From NCBI GenBank assembly GCA_051530055.1, contig CM121341.1:6696001-6760000 (forward strand): a DNA stretch of 64,000 nt, read 5' to 3'. The position numbers were made by a program, and so were the translations under genes. The DNA is from Neoechinorhynchus agilis. Its lineage: Eukaryota > Acanthocephala. The stretch's first letter is position 1. Each line of letters opens with the position of its first letter. A model generated the notes under the pieces. The model worked only from the letters and a program-made list of their open reading frames with translations, searched no databases and had not been told where the DNA came from. Of the stretch, positions 30,264 through 42,200 are shown in pieces.

Positions 30264-33217
30264 ATGATCGATATGCATCACTACTTAATTGGATTTTTTC
30301 TTCTTTTAATTTTAGGTGTACCAATGTGCCAATCACATTCGATTGATTCTTCCAATACACGACGGATCAATATTGGTATGTGGTACGAATTCATTCGAAC
30401 CAATTGTGTACAGATTAAAGGTTTGAAAAGTCCACCAATTATGAATGTGTTCATAGTGACGAATTCTAAGCTTGATTTAAACGATGAATCACCTTCAACA
30501 TTTGAGCCAGGATACTGCTCACCCAATCCGTACGACCGAACGGCCGCGATTTGGTCAAAAGATGGCACTCGGCGGGAGTCATCGCCTTATATTGGGACGG
30601 TGGTTAGCTCCAGTTCATCAAGTGCGACTGTATATCGCCCTCCCAGTGAATCTCGGAAGTTTCTAACGGTACCATCAACACGCATAGATTGGCTGCTAGG
30701 TACGTTTTCGATAGAAAACATAAAAATACATTTTGAACTCCTAACCTTTTTTGTATAGAGCCAAAGTTTATAAAGGCTTTCGACCAACCTGATTCCGTCA
30801 TTTTCTTTGTTGTTGAAAAGTCCGTTGAAGTGTGGCCGATGTGTGCAGTACAAGAATCCAGTTCAATTGGCCTATATTCGTGTTTTCATTCCCGAGTAAT
30901 CCGTATCTGCAAGGTATAATGTTTTTGGTTCAACCTTATTTGTCGGGAAAATTAGTGCTAATTTCACTAAAAGTGTAGAAAAACATTATAAATTTGCTAA
31001 GGGGCAAACGTTTGACTTCATTCTTCTTAGCTTTGTAATTTTCGCAATCAGTTTGTTGCATTAAATCTTTTTATCTACTCTAATCCTTTTTTAAGGACGA
31101 TCGAGGAGGATCGAAGTTTCCATTTTCAAATGAATGGATTAGCTTTAGAAAAGCCCGGCTTATATGTACGGACTCTGGTGCCAACCGTACATCGGCAATG
31201 TTTGATCATATGGGTAAAAAGATTTCAACAGACCTTTATATATCATTGATTGCTCTTCCTCTCGAATAGTCGATGCGGTCAAAATCAAATTAAAGAAAAC
31301 AGGACAGGAGATTATCTACGCCGCATTTGTGATTAAGATTGAACATTCACATGTTTCAGTGATATGTCGTTATGATTTGGACAATATTCAAAAATTATTT
31401 GACAATGGGTACCTGAAAGTCGCTGATGATCGAGGAATTTGGCATCGTTCGACATATCCATCGGGAATGAACGTGAGTATTTCTTATTTTAAGAAAATGG
31501 CGTCCAGGATTTCTTTTACAAAAGATACGTATTGACGGATCATTAGTTTGTAAAGAAAATATTTTAGCCAAATCGATCCGTTTTATTGCGAAAATGATGC
31601 ACATAGTCTTAATAATCGACAGAGAAAATCCTTTGGGGATAATCGAGTTAGACTCGTATGCGCGGGATCGCCATTCCCGAAGTTCGGGGACCGTAAAATG
31701 TAACAACTTTTAAGACGACTAAAGAGGTGAGGTTACCTCGTAAAATATTTTTCTAATAAATCAAATATATCATGCCCGGCTAAGTATGTCCACCAAAATG
31801 CAATAACTATTTAAAAAAAGTATACGAAGAACATTTACATGTTTTCGGGTTTATGTCAGCAGAATACTTTGATTTGCACTTTCTTATTGTTTTAGTGTCA
31901 GAAATTAAAAAGCCAAACGACCGTAAAAGAGAATGAAACGAGAGAGCGGCATGTCATCTTGGACGATGTCATTAATCCATTAGATGGAATAGTGTTCCGC
32001 GTCGATGCAGAGATTACTCAACTGGCATCAAAAGAACTTGAAACTGATGAAATCGTGATCATGATTGGAACTTCGGATGGTCGTGTCATAAAGACAATTT
32101 CAGACACCGATAAGAATCTATGGATCGCAGCCGAATGGCAACTTGGAACACCGATTACGTCCTTATCTATATCTACCACAAATCGATACGAAAAGGTTTG
32201 TTTTCTTATGGCCAGGTATAATCATTCCGGCTATTAAAAGTCCTACTCTCGATTTGTCTACGCCGGAACTCAAAATCGAATCTATCAACTCAGCTTTGTG
32301 GATCAATGTGCTGGATATCGAACACAAACGGCATGTTGGCGAGACGTCGATTGTAGCTGGAATTTATGCGACAAATCATGTCTTTACACACCGAAGATGA
32401 AAAGGTCTAAGCTGCAGCCTGAATGTGTGGCTGTGAATGGGGATACGGCTGCACCAGTTGAGACCGTCAATATGGGATTAATATCCCTGACTCAAACCCC
32501 GGTGAATTTGGTTAAGCTCCTTTGTAGTGAAGGACTGAATTCAGAGTGGAAAAAGGATGGAGTTGTGTTAAGTGGCGATAATATCATTTCTTCAGAGGAA
32601 GGTAAAAATTATAGGCATGTTAAACATGAGCAGTAGTAGGTCTAAGCAAGAATATTTTGATTAGTGAGTTTTGAGGATTACATTCGGGTTCTTGGATATG
32701 GTATTTTTTTGAGCCCGAAGGAGATCGCGTTAAAGACGAATGTATTAATGACGACCGATTGAATCAGAGTCATTTGATCAATTGGTTGTAAGTTTTGAAA
32801 TATACACAAGCTTACATATTTCAAAGTTGGAAAATACGTTCGTCTTTAACGATTTCCCTCGGGTTTCCACAAGCGACCTAAGTAACAACAAAATTGAGTT
32901 TTCATAGCCAAAATTTAAACCAACTCCATTGTATTGATTTAGGACTGGTTTTGACATGGACTGACGACCTGACTGCGAGTTTCCTCGCGGGAACCTATAC
33001 ATGCTTAGACCAAACTGGAAGGCTGATTTCTTCGTATAAATTAGAGTTGACGGAAACTAATGCTTCAAAAGGCATGAATGGTAACTTGACTGTAAGAAAC
33101 GAGAAGTGCATCGACGATAAAATGTTTCTGGTCCAATATAATCGATGGTGTGAGCAACTTGAACGATACGAACATGAGTACTTGAAATGGCAGAGCACAA
33201 AGGAAAAGGTTTGCTGA
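30264..33217 (+). CDS. Secreted semaphorin (MAB-20/Sema-2a type), N-terminally short
   Basis: Seven exons, phases consistent, 615 residues: 30264-30699, 30759-30913, 31096-31213, 31270-31472, 31896-32195, 32241-32601 and 32943-33217. A signal peptide (MIDMHHYLIGFFLLLILGVP) is followed by a sema domain that joins in late. Visible sema landmarks are PNPYDRTAAIW, DWLLEPKFIKAFDQPDSVIF, HSRVIRICKDDRGG and FRKARLICTDSG. Next come a PSI domain (DQCAGYRTQTACWRDVDC) and one Ig domain (AGTYTC). The C-terminal YNRWCEQLERYEHEYLKW matches the Sema-2a tail. Secreted semaphorins are guidance cues that bind plexins. The first ~130 residues of a normal sema propeller are missing, so either upstream exons are unrecognised or the propeller is reduced. 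An MITE lies in the last intron. Confidence 0.85.
32638..32883. mobile_element. MITE in semaphorin intron, same family as 6655-7330
   Basis: GAAGGAGATCGCGTTAAAGA at ~32720 and its inverted partner TTCGTCTTTAACGATTTCCC at ~32849 match the arms of the 6.7-7.3 kb foldback element; the right end CAAGCGACCTA equals its terminus. The left end may be TAGGTCTAAGCAAG at 32638. Arms are ~45 bp here, so it is a shorter relative. Confidence 0.75.
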
Positions 33218-33979
33218 AATTGCGCGATTTTGACAGTTACCTTTAAGTATAGAAGTGCGAACTAATCAATGAAGAATTGAAATCATCATTCTAGTTTCGT
33301 GGCATTAAACGATTCAAATGTATCGTCGATGTTAATCAGTAAACCTTACTAAAACAAATTTCGAATGAAAGAGTAAACGGACGTATTTCAGCATTTCACA
33401 TACATCGATTTTTTTGCTAGTTAGTAACGAAAGTTTCCGTTTGTCAGGGTAGGAACCACTCTAATTTAAAGAAACGTCCTACTTCAACTCCTTTTTAGTC
33501 CTAGACAAAATAAGATTTAAACTGGAATTAAACCACAAAATTCACAATGCTTCTTATTTATAATTGCCGCTTGATATTTATGTTCGTGCGTTACTAAGAG
33601 ATTGCCAGAATGTCTTATGATTCGGAAAAGCTATCAAATTTCACTATTTACACTTCAATTTTGAGACAAACATCGTTCTTTACCGATATCAAAAGATTAA
33701 CTGATCACAAATTAAAGTTGTTTTTTATAAACTTTTAAAAGTGATTTTCGGTGATAATACGATTTTAGGGGGGTTGAACAGGAGTCATATTTCTAAAAAC
33801 GTGGAAAATTCGATAAGACAATTAAATTTCTAACCTGAATGCAATCCTTTACGTTCATCAGTAAGATACTCCAGAGCTTAGTGTGTAAATTTAACCTCAA
33901 TAATCTCCTTGATCGTTTTCATCGAGATTTTCCCGTGATTTGCCAGGATAGCACGGAATATGGAAAGGAATAAAACCGA
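33218..33979. other. Semaphorin 3' flank
   Basis: No gene seen. Contains AACCTGAATGCAATCCTTTACG (~33831), the third copy of a short motif also at ~7341 and ~13728. Confidence 0.4.
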
Positions 33980-36900
33980 AACCTCCACAAAAACGAGTAG
34001 CTTTAAGAACTTTCAGAATTAATAAAATAATTTTACTAGAGCGAACATTTGCTACTTTTAAGAATGTTTAATCCTAGAGACTACAAAATAGAATTTTAAA
34101 ACGGAGCTTCGGTAATTCAGCATCTAAACGCTCTAAGGGGATTGTCGGTGTTAATTTTTTTTATAAAACACCATTGTTTTGGCATCCAATTGTTCAGGTT
34201 AAAAGTCAAAGCATGAAATTACCTGTGCCGTGGATGCGAGTAAATGAACTTTAAAATACCAATCAACTATCTTCACTTTTCCGTGTTGGTTCAATTACGA
34301 CCTTTGTCACTCAGAGCAACAGCAATCATTGAACCAAATGGTAAAAAACCGATACCTCCACAAAAACGAGTAGCTTTATGAACTTTCAGAATTAATAAAA
34401 TAATTTTACTAGTGCGAACATTTGTTACTTTTAAGAATGTTTAATCCTAGACTACAAAATAGAATATTAAAACGGAGCTTCGGTAATTCAGCATCTAAAC
34501 GCTCTAAGGGGATTGTCGGTGTTAATTTTTTTATAAAACACCATTGTTTTGGCATCCAATTGTTCAGGTTAAAAGTCAAAGCATGAAATTACCTGTGCCA
34601 TGGATGCGAGTAAATGAACTTTAAAGTACAAATCAACTGTCTTCACTTTTCCGTGTTGGTTCAATTACGAGTTTTGTCACTCAGAGCAACAGCAATCATT
34701 GAACCAAATGGTAAAAAACCGAAACCTTCATCAAAAACGAGTAGCTTTGTGAACTTTCAGAATTAATAAAATAATTTTACTAGAGCGAACATTTGTTACT
34801 TTTAAGAATGTTTAATCCTAAAGACTACAAAATAGAATATTAAAACGGAGTATCGGTAATTCGGCATCTAAACGCTCTAAGGGGATTGTCGGTGTTAATT
34901 TTTTTATAAAACACCATTGTTTTGGCATCCAATTGTTCAGGTTAAAAGTCAAAGCATGAAATTACCTGTGCCATGGATGCGAGTAAATGAACTTTAAAGT
35001 ACAAATCAACTGTCTTCACTTTTCCGTGTTGGTTCAATTACGAGTTTTGTCACTCAGAGCAACAGCAATCATTGAACCAAATGGTAAAAAACCGAAACCT
35101 TCATCAAAAACGAGTAGCTTTGTGAACTTTCAGAATTAATAAAATAATTTTACTAGAGCGAACATTTGTTACTTTTAAGAATGTTTAATCCTAAAGACTA
35201 CAAAATAGAATATTAAAACGGAGCTTCGGTAATTCAGCATCTAAACGCTCTAAGGGGATTGTCGGTGTTAATTTTTTTATAAAACACCATTGTTTTGGCA
35301 TCCAATTGTTCAGGTTAAAAGTCAAAGCATGAAATTACCTGTGCCATGGATGCGAGTAAATGAACTTTAAAGTACAAATCAACTGTCTTCACTTTTCCGT
35401 GTTGGTTCAATTACGAGTTTTGTCACTCAGAGCAACAGCAATCATTGAACCAAATGGTAAAAAACCGAAACCTTCATCAAAAACGAGTAGCTTTGTGAAC
35501 TTTCAGAATTAATAAAATAATTTTACTAGAGCGAACATTTGTTACTTTTAAGAATGTTTAATCCTAAAGACTACAAAATAGAATATTAAAACGGAGCTTC
35601 GGTAATTCAGCATCTAAACGCTCTAAGGGGATTGTCGGTGTTAATTTTTTTATAAAACACCATTGTTTTGGCATCCAATTGTTCAGGTTAAAAGTCAAAG
35701 CATGAAATTACCTGTGCCATGGATGCGAGTAAATGAACTTTAAAGTACAAATCAACTGTCTTCACTTTTCCGTGTTGGTTCAATTACGAGTTTTGTCACT
35801 CAGAGCAACAGCAATCATTGAACCAAATGGTAAAAAACCGAAACCTTCACAAAAACGAGTAGCTTTGTGAACTTTCAGAATTAATAAAATAATTTTACTA
35901 GAGCGAACATTTGTTACTTTTAAGAATGTTTAATCCTAAAGACTACAAAATAGAATATTAAAACGGAGTATCGGTAATTCGGCATCTAAACGCTCTAAGG
36001 GGATTGTCGGTGTTAATTTTTTTATAAAACACCATTGTTTTGGCATCCAATTGTTCAGGTTAAAAGTCAAAGCATGAAATTACCTGTGCCATGGATGCGA
36101 GTAAATGAACTTTAAAGTACAAATCAACTGTCTTCACTTTTCCGTGTTGGTTCAATTACGAGTTTTGTCACTCAGAGCAACAGCAATCATTGAACCAAAT
36201 GGTAAAAAACCGAAACCTTCACAAAAACGAGTAGCTTTGTGAACTTTCAGAATTAATAAAATAATTTTGAGCGAACATTTGTTACTTTTAAGAATGTTTA
36301 ATCCTAAAGACTACAAAATAGAATATTAAAACGGAGCTTCGGTAATTCAGCATCTAAACGCTCTAAGGGGATTGTCGGTGTTAATTTTTTTATAAAACAC
36401 CATTGTTTTGGCATCCAATTGTTCAGGTTAAAAGTCAAAGCATGAAATTACCTGTGCCATGGATGCGAGTAAATGAACTTTAAAGTACAAATCAACTATC
36501 TTCACTTTTCCGTGTTGGTTCAATTACGAGTTTTGTCACTCAGAGCAACAGCAATCATTGAACCAAATGGTAAAAAACCGAAACCTTCATCAAAAACGAG
36601 TAGCTTTGTGAACTTTCAGAAGCAATAAAATAATTTTACTAGAGCGAACATTTGTTACTTTTAAGAATGTTTAATCCTAAAGACTACAAAATAGAATATT
36701 AAAACGGAGCTTCGGTAATTCAGCATCTAAACGCTCTAAGGGGATTGTCGGTGTTAATTTTTTTATAAAACACCATTGTTTTGGCATCCAATTGTTCAGG
36801 TTAAAAGTCAAAGCATGAAATTACCTGTGCCATGGATGCGAGTAAATGAACTTTAAAGTACAAATCAACTATCTTCACTTTTCCGTGTTGGTTCAATTAC

Positions 36901-37690
36901 GAGTTTTGTCACTCAGAGCAACAGCAATCATTGAACCAAATGGTAAAAAACCGAAACGTTCATCAAAAACGAGTAGCTTTGTGAACTTTCAGAATTAATA
37001 AAATAATTTTACTAGAGCGAACATTTGTTACTTTTAAGAATGTTTAATCCTAAAGACTACAAAATAGAATATTAAAACGGAGCTTCGGTAATTCAGCATC
37101 TAAACGCTCTAAGGGGATTGTCGGTGTTAATTTTTTTATGAAACACCATTGTTTTGGCATCCAATTGTTCAGGTTAAAAGTCAAAGCATGAAATTACCTG
37201 TGCCATGGATGCGAGTAAATGAACTTTAAAGTACAAATCAACTATCTTCACTTTCCGTGTTGGTTCAATTACGAGTTTTGTCACTCAGAGCAACAGCAAT
37301 CATTGAACCAAATGGTAAAAAACCGAAACCTTCATCAAAAACGAGTAGCTTTGTGAACTTTCAGAATTAATAAAATAATTTTACTAGAGCGAAAATTTGT
37401 TACTTTTAAGAATGTTTAATCCTAAAGACTACAAAATAGAATATTAAAACGGAGCTTCGGTAATTCGGCATCTAAACGCTCTAAGGGGATTGTCGGTGTT
37501 AATTTTTTTATAAAACACCATTGTTTTGGCATCCAATTGTTCAGGTTAAAAGTCAAAGCATGAAATTACCTGTGCCATGGATGCGAGTAAATGAACTTTA
37601 AAGTACAAATCAACTATCTTCACTTTTCGTGTTGGTTCAATTATGGGTTTTTGTCACTCAGAGTTATAGCAATCATTGAACAAAACGATA
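33980..37690. repeat. 372-bp tandem satellite, ten copies
   Basis: ACGAGTAGCTTT recurs at ~33993, 34366, 34738, 35110, 35483, 35855, 36228, 36596, 36969 and 37341, i.e. every 368-373 bp; units are mostly over 97% alike, with the first and last most diverged. Units contain no long ORF. The period is about twice a nucleosome repeat. On the minus strand each unit has CCATGGCACAG followed by GTAATTTC, a good donor-like site. Confidence 0.95.
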
Positions 37691-38084
37691 AGCAAGATTT
37701 GCTAACAGACGATTGAATTTAATTGCCGGCCAAAAACTGCGCCACTTCCATGATGGCCATCGAAAATATTCCGCCATTATTAAATTCAGTCAATCACGAA
37801 AATTGTGAAATCCAAACAAGAAAGTTAAGAGTAAATCTGAACACAAGGAAATGGCGCAGAGTAAACCCGATATTTCTACTCAAATGCTCCTCGCTAAAAC
37901 TAGAAGTTTGAAGATTGAATTGTTCATGTTTTTTATAGCGGAAAAATTGAAGGAATTTATTAAGGCCGATATTTCCGAACAATTTTGTTTGAAGCCCAAT
38001 TCTGTATCGAATTGTTGGACATTTTTCGGTTATAAAAACGAGATTAAAGATGTCGAATATATATTTAACATTGCTGATAAAGGT

Positions 38085-38705
38085 GAAGAAAATAAGAACT
38101 AAGAAATTCGATTTTATTGTGAATTTTCGGCGTTAGCGTAGGCCTTCTTCAGACTATTTAAAATGTATCAGTCGCAAATCGCATGTCCTTTTGGAACGAT
38201 ATCTGGCGGAACGCGTATCGCCTCCATCGTCGTTCTTGTGTTCACCGAGACTTTCAACGGAAAAGATTGGCATCTTTTAGATCGCATTCGCTCATATCCT
38301 TACGGCATCGCTCAAAGGTGTCTTTGAAAAGTATCTATTGAGATTCGATCAAACTTCTTTTATTACATTTGAAAACTTAAATCTTATAGTATTTCCGATA
38401 TCGCTCAAAGGTTCCTTTAAAAAGTATCTATTGAGATTCGATCAAACTTCTTTTATTACATTTGAAAGTCCGCGATTGTACATCATACGATTGAGAGTGG
38501 ACACCAAATCGATTTTGGAGCAACTGAGGTTCTCGCAGAGTGTAGAAACCGACGGGATAGAACGACGATGGAGGCGATACGCGTTCCGCCAGATATCGTT
38601 CAAAAAGGACATAGGATTTGCGACTGATACATTTTAGATAGTCTCAAGAAGGCCTACGCTAAGGCCGAAAATTCACAATAAAATCGAAGTTCTTATTTTC
38701 TTCAC
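38085..38705. mobile_element. Foldback element with ~150-bp inverted arms
   Basis: GGTGAAGAAAATAAGAACT near 38081 through the GCGATACGCG region near 38215 is mirrored from about 38565 to 38705 (AGTTCTTATTTTCTTCACC). The central part carries a direct repeat of ~45 bp containing GAGATTCGATCAAACTTCTT (38340 and 38433). No transposase seen. Confidence 0.8.
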
Positions 38706-39044
38706 CATATTTTATCAACAGCTTAAAGATGTATACGAAAGAAAAGTGAAATGCAAATAGTGACGAAATGCCCGTCTGATCGAATTCGATTAAGAGAAAA
38801 GATACCGTGCTTTTACCTGAAAACTCGGAGTCGCCAATTGGAGCATTTATCCTAGATCGCAACTTCAGGATTTTTGCCTGAAGGCTACTCCTCTATAATC
38901 TTTTAAAGTCAATGTTTTAGACTAATTGATGATTAAAGCTATCGAAATAAGAAGCTAGTGATTGTTTTAGCTTTATTATAATGTCCCAATAGATTTCTTA
39001 AGTATAAATGAGCAATGTCTAACTTAAAGTTTGAGAATAGAGAA

Positions 39045-39195
39045 TTTTTTTCTGGTTTATGGCTTAAAAACTTAAAAGAATTTATTAGATCCAATTGTTT
39101 TCGGAGCCACAATATCAAGTTTGTGATAAACGCGTACAAGATTGTGGCTCCAAAAACAATCGGATCTAATAGATTCTTTTAATTTTTTACGCCAT
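39045..39195. repeat. Hairpin inverted repeat
   Basis: TTATGGC... at ~39057 through AGCCACAAT at ~39114 is mirrored by ATTGTGGCT at ~39144 through GCCATAAA at ~39199; arms ~58 bp, loop ~30 bp. Confidence 0.8.
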
Positions 39196-39261
39196 AAACA
39201 AGCATGAATAGTTCAATGTTCAAACAATTGATTTTTACGGAAATTTAAATATGAAACAGAT

Positions 39262-42200
39262 TCAAGATGCACTTCGTTTCTGGTTAGTTTCATCCTGATA
39301 TTCACTTATTAGTCGGTCACTAGTTTCCTTGGAGACTGGTGCACATTTGCTGTATTCCATTGTAAACTCCCCCTTTCCTTTGGTGACCGACCGAAGAGCA
39401 GTTGAGTACCCAAACATTTGTGCCAATGGAGCCTAAAAGAAATACTTTCACCGATGAAAATGTAAAAATTGGCGTACGAAAATACGAACCTCACATTCAA
39501 TCACAGTAATGTCTTGTTTATTGTGTTGACCTTTAATCAATGCTTGGATTCTAGCCAGTTGTCTGGTAACCTCCGAGGTGTATTCACTTGGAACCGTGAT
39601 CTCAACTAGCATCCAAGGTTCAAGTATATGCCATCGACCTTGTTCAAATGCCTGTCGCATCGCACCTTTAGCGGTCAATATAAATGCAATCTCGGTACTG
39701 TCCACTATGTGGTGGTCGCCATCCTGAAGACGAATCTTGATCCCGGACACCTTGTTGCCCGATCGACCGCCGCATTTTAGGCTTTCGCTAAAACCCTAAG
39801 CGATTTGAAGACAATGTACATCAGTTTAAGTGAAATAAATATGTCTAAGAACCTAATTGACCAAATTAATGTGTATTGGATTTCATTTTACGGCTATTTT
39901 ATTGATAACAATTAGCTGAAGCGTAGGAATAGTAGACCTCTGCCCTAATGTTAAGACTTATTTTGCCCTCAATTAAACTGAGGTAGCAAAAAATCGGGCC
40001 TGAATCACATACCTTTCTTATTGCTGGCACATGCGACGATGGTATGTGCGTTCCGATAAGTTCATTACAGCGCTGAATCTCAGTGAGTATAGCTGAACAC
40101 TAAGAATCGCCGCCACTTACTGAACTCGACATCTAGGTAACGTGATTGCGGTAGAGGCTAGAAACCGAAAACTGAATAAATGTGAAACCTTTACGTATCT
40201 GACGAACCTCGATGATTCCAATGACTCGTCCATATTGGCCTTGACCTCCAGTCTGCTTTTTATGAAGATGATCGAATCTAAAATGTTTAGGGAAAATTAA
40301 AATTAAAAAGTAAAATGTACCTAAATGGTTCGGCAATAGTCTCGATGTATGCAACTTTGGGATTTCCCAGTTTAATCTTTACGCCGTATTCACGCTCGAC
40401 TCGGGTTGCGTAAATCTCCAAATGAAGCTCACCCATTCCAAGAGCAAGAATTTGCTTGGTATCCTCATCATACCGAATCCTGAACGTCGGATCTTCCTTT
40501 TGAAACCTACCACAGGATTCAAAGAGCATTCGTTTTATTATAACAAAATTCACCTGTTCACTGCTTTGGAAAATGATTCAGCCTGGTTTTTATCAGCCGG
40601 CTCAAAGGTCATCGATATTACCGGTTCAGCCACGCTGATCGATTCCATACTGTACATCACGCTCCGATCACTCGTCAGCGTGTCTCCGGTCGACGCCTCA
40701 GCACCGGCTATTGTACAAATATCACCGGCGTATGCGTTTTCGATTTCCTATGAAAACGATACACGTAAAGATGTTATCCATAGATTGTTTTGGTCAAGCA
40801 GACTTTAAACTTACAAGCAATTCTGAGGAATAAAAACTAAATTATTTTCTTTATTTCGCCTTGAAAAACAGAAAAAGGTAATGACGACCTTTTTTATAAT
40901 TCAGGTCAGAAAGCGCTACAAAGAATGAACAAAGAAAAGTTTTTCATCTTTTTGACCGACAATTTTAGTAAGAACGGCAAACATTTTATATTTTTCTAAC
41001 GTATGAGAACTCTATTTCTCGATGCTCCTTTCGCAGTGGACGCTTCGTTACCTTTCTGGAATTAGTCAAATAACCTTGATAAAGGCATGCGATTGTGCTC
41101 AAAAAAACGGATTCAATAAATTACTTCAATTTTCCACACCATATAAAACCAAATGGTTAACTACAAGTCAAAAAAAGCATTTGGTATGAAAAGTGATCGA
41201 GATGTAATTTCGAGTTTTAAGGATTTGATACCTACCTCCATCTTATCAGCGTGCATTCTGTAGAGTTTTGCGATCTTTGTTCGTTTCCTGGTTCTCACGT
41301 TATGTACGTATTGATTTTTGGTTAAAACACCTTGGTATATCCGAAGATAGGTCAATTGCCCGAATTTGCCAAGCTTCGTGGCAAAAAAAAGAACTTGAAC
41401 GCCATCAACTAATGTAGACTGGTTACCTCGAGTTTAAAGGCGAACGCCAATAACGGAGAGTCGGCCTCTCTGGAGGAATTGCAATTCACGTAAACCTTTT
41501 TATCATCACTACACAACCCCAAAGATAAGTCGTAATCGTCTTAACGATAAACTCACGTGCTTGCGTTATTATCGATAGCCTGATTGATTCGTTCGGAAGG
41601 ATTAGGAAGAAAGTCGATAATCCCATTTAAGACGCATTGAACTCCTTTGTTCTTCAGCGCAGATCCAACGAATACTGGTACGAACTGTTGAGCAATGACG
41701 CTACGCCTGATGCTAGTTTTTAACCGATCCGTTTCCGGTCTGGTGTCATTTAATACCATTTCTCCGATTTCTTCGTCCGTCTCAGCGACGTGACCTACAC
41801 TCGTTCAAATGGTTCATTGTTTTTAAGGAAATATACCTATCAGGTCATCTAACATATCACTCGCCTTCTCCCGGTATTCCAATGGAATATCGTCCTCGAC
41901 AATCTCTTCCCTTTCAAAAAACAAATCGTCCGAATATACATTAGAACTAGACTTTAGTACCCATATTGCCCTTTGAAATACATCGCGCACTGCCTGATGA
42001 GATCAATAATCCCTGTTATCTCGCCCTCTTTTCCCATCAAAATGTTCATAAGCGCTACGTTTTTGTTCAAACGTCCCCTATAAAAATAGACATGTATTAA
42101 TTAATCGATTGCGTATTTGACGGACTAAAGCCGCAAATTGAAGCAATTATTCTTAGTGAAATTGTGAAGAGTTGCAAAAAGGCGAAAAACGGCTATTTTA

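Larger units (their letters stand above)
37691..39261. other. Repeat-rich intergenic region
   Basis: Small plus-strand frames (62 codons at 37723, 83 codons at 37851) show no known domain and the second overlaps a foldback arm. Two inverted-repeat elements are listed separately. Confidence 0.45.
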
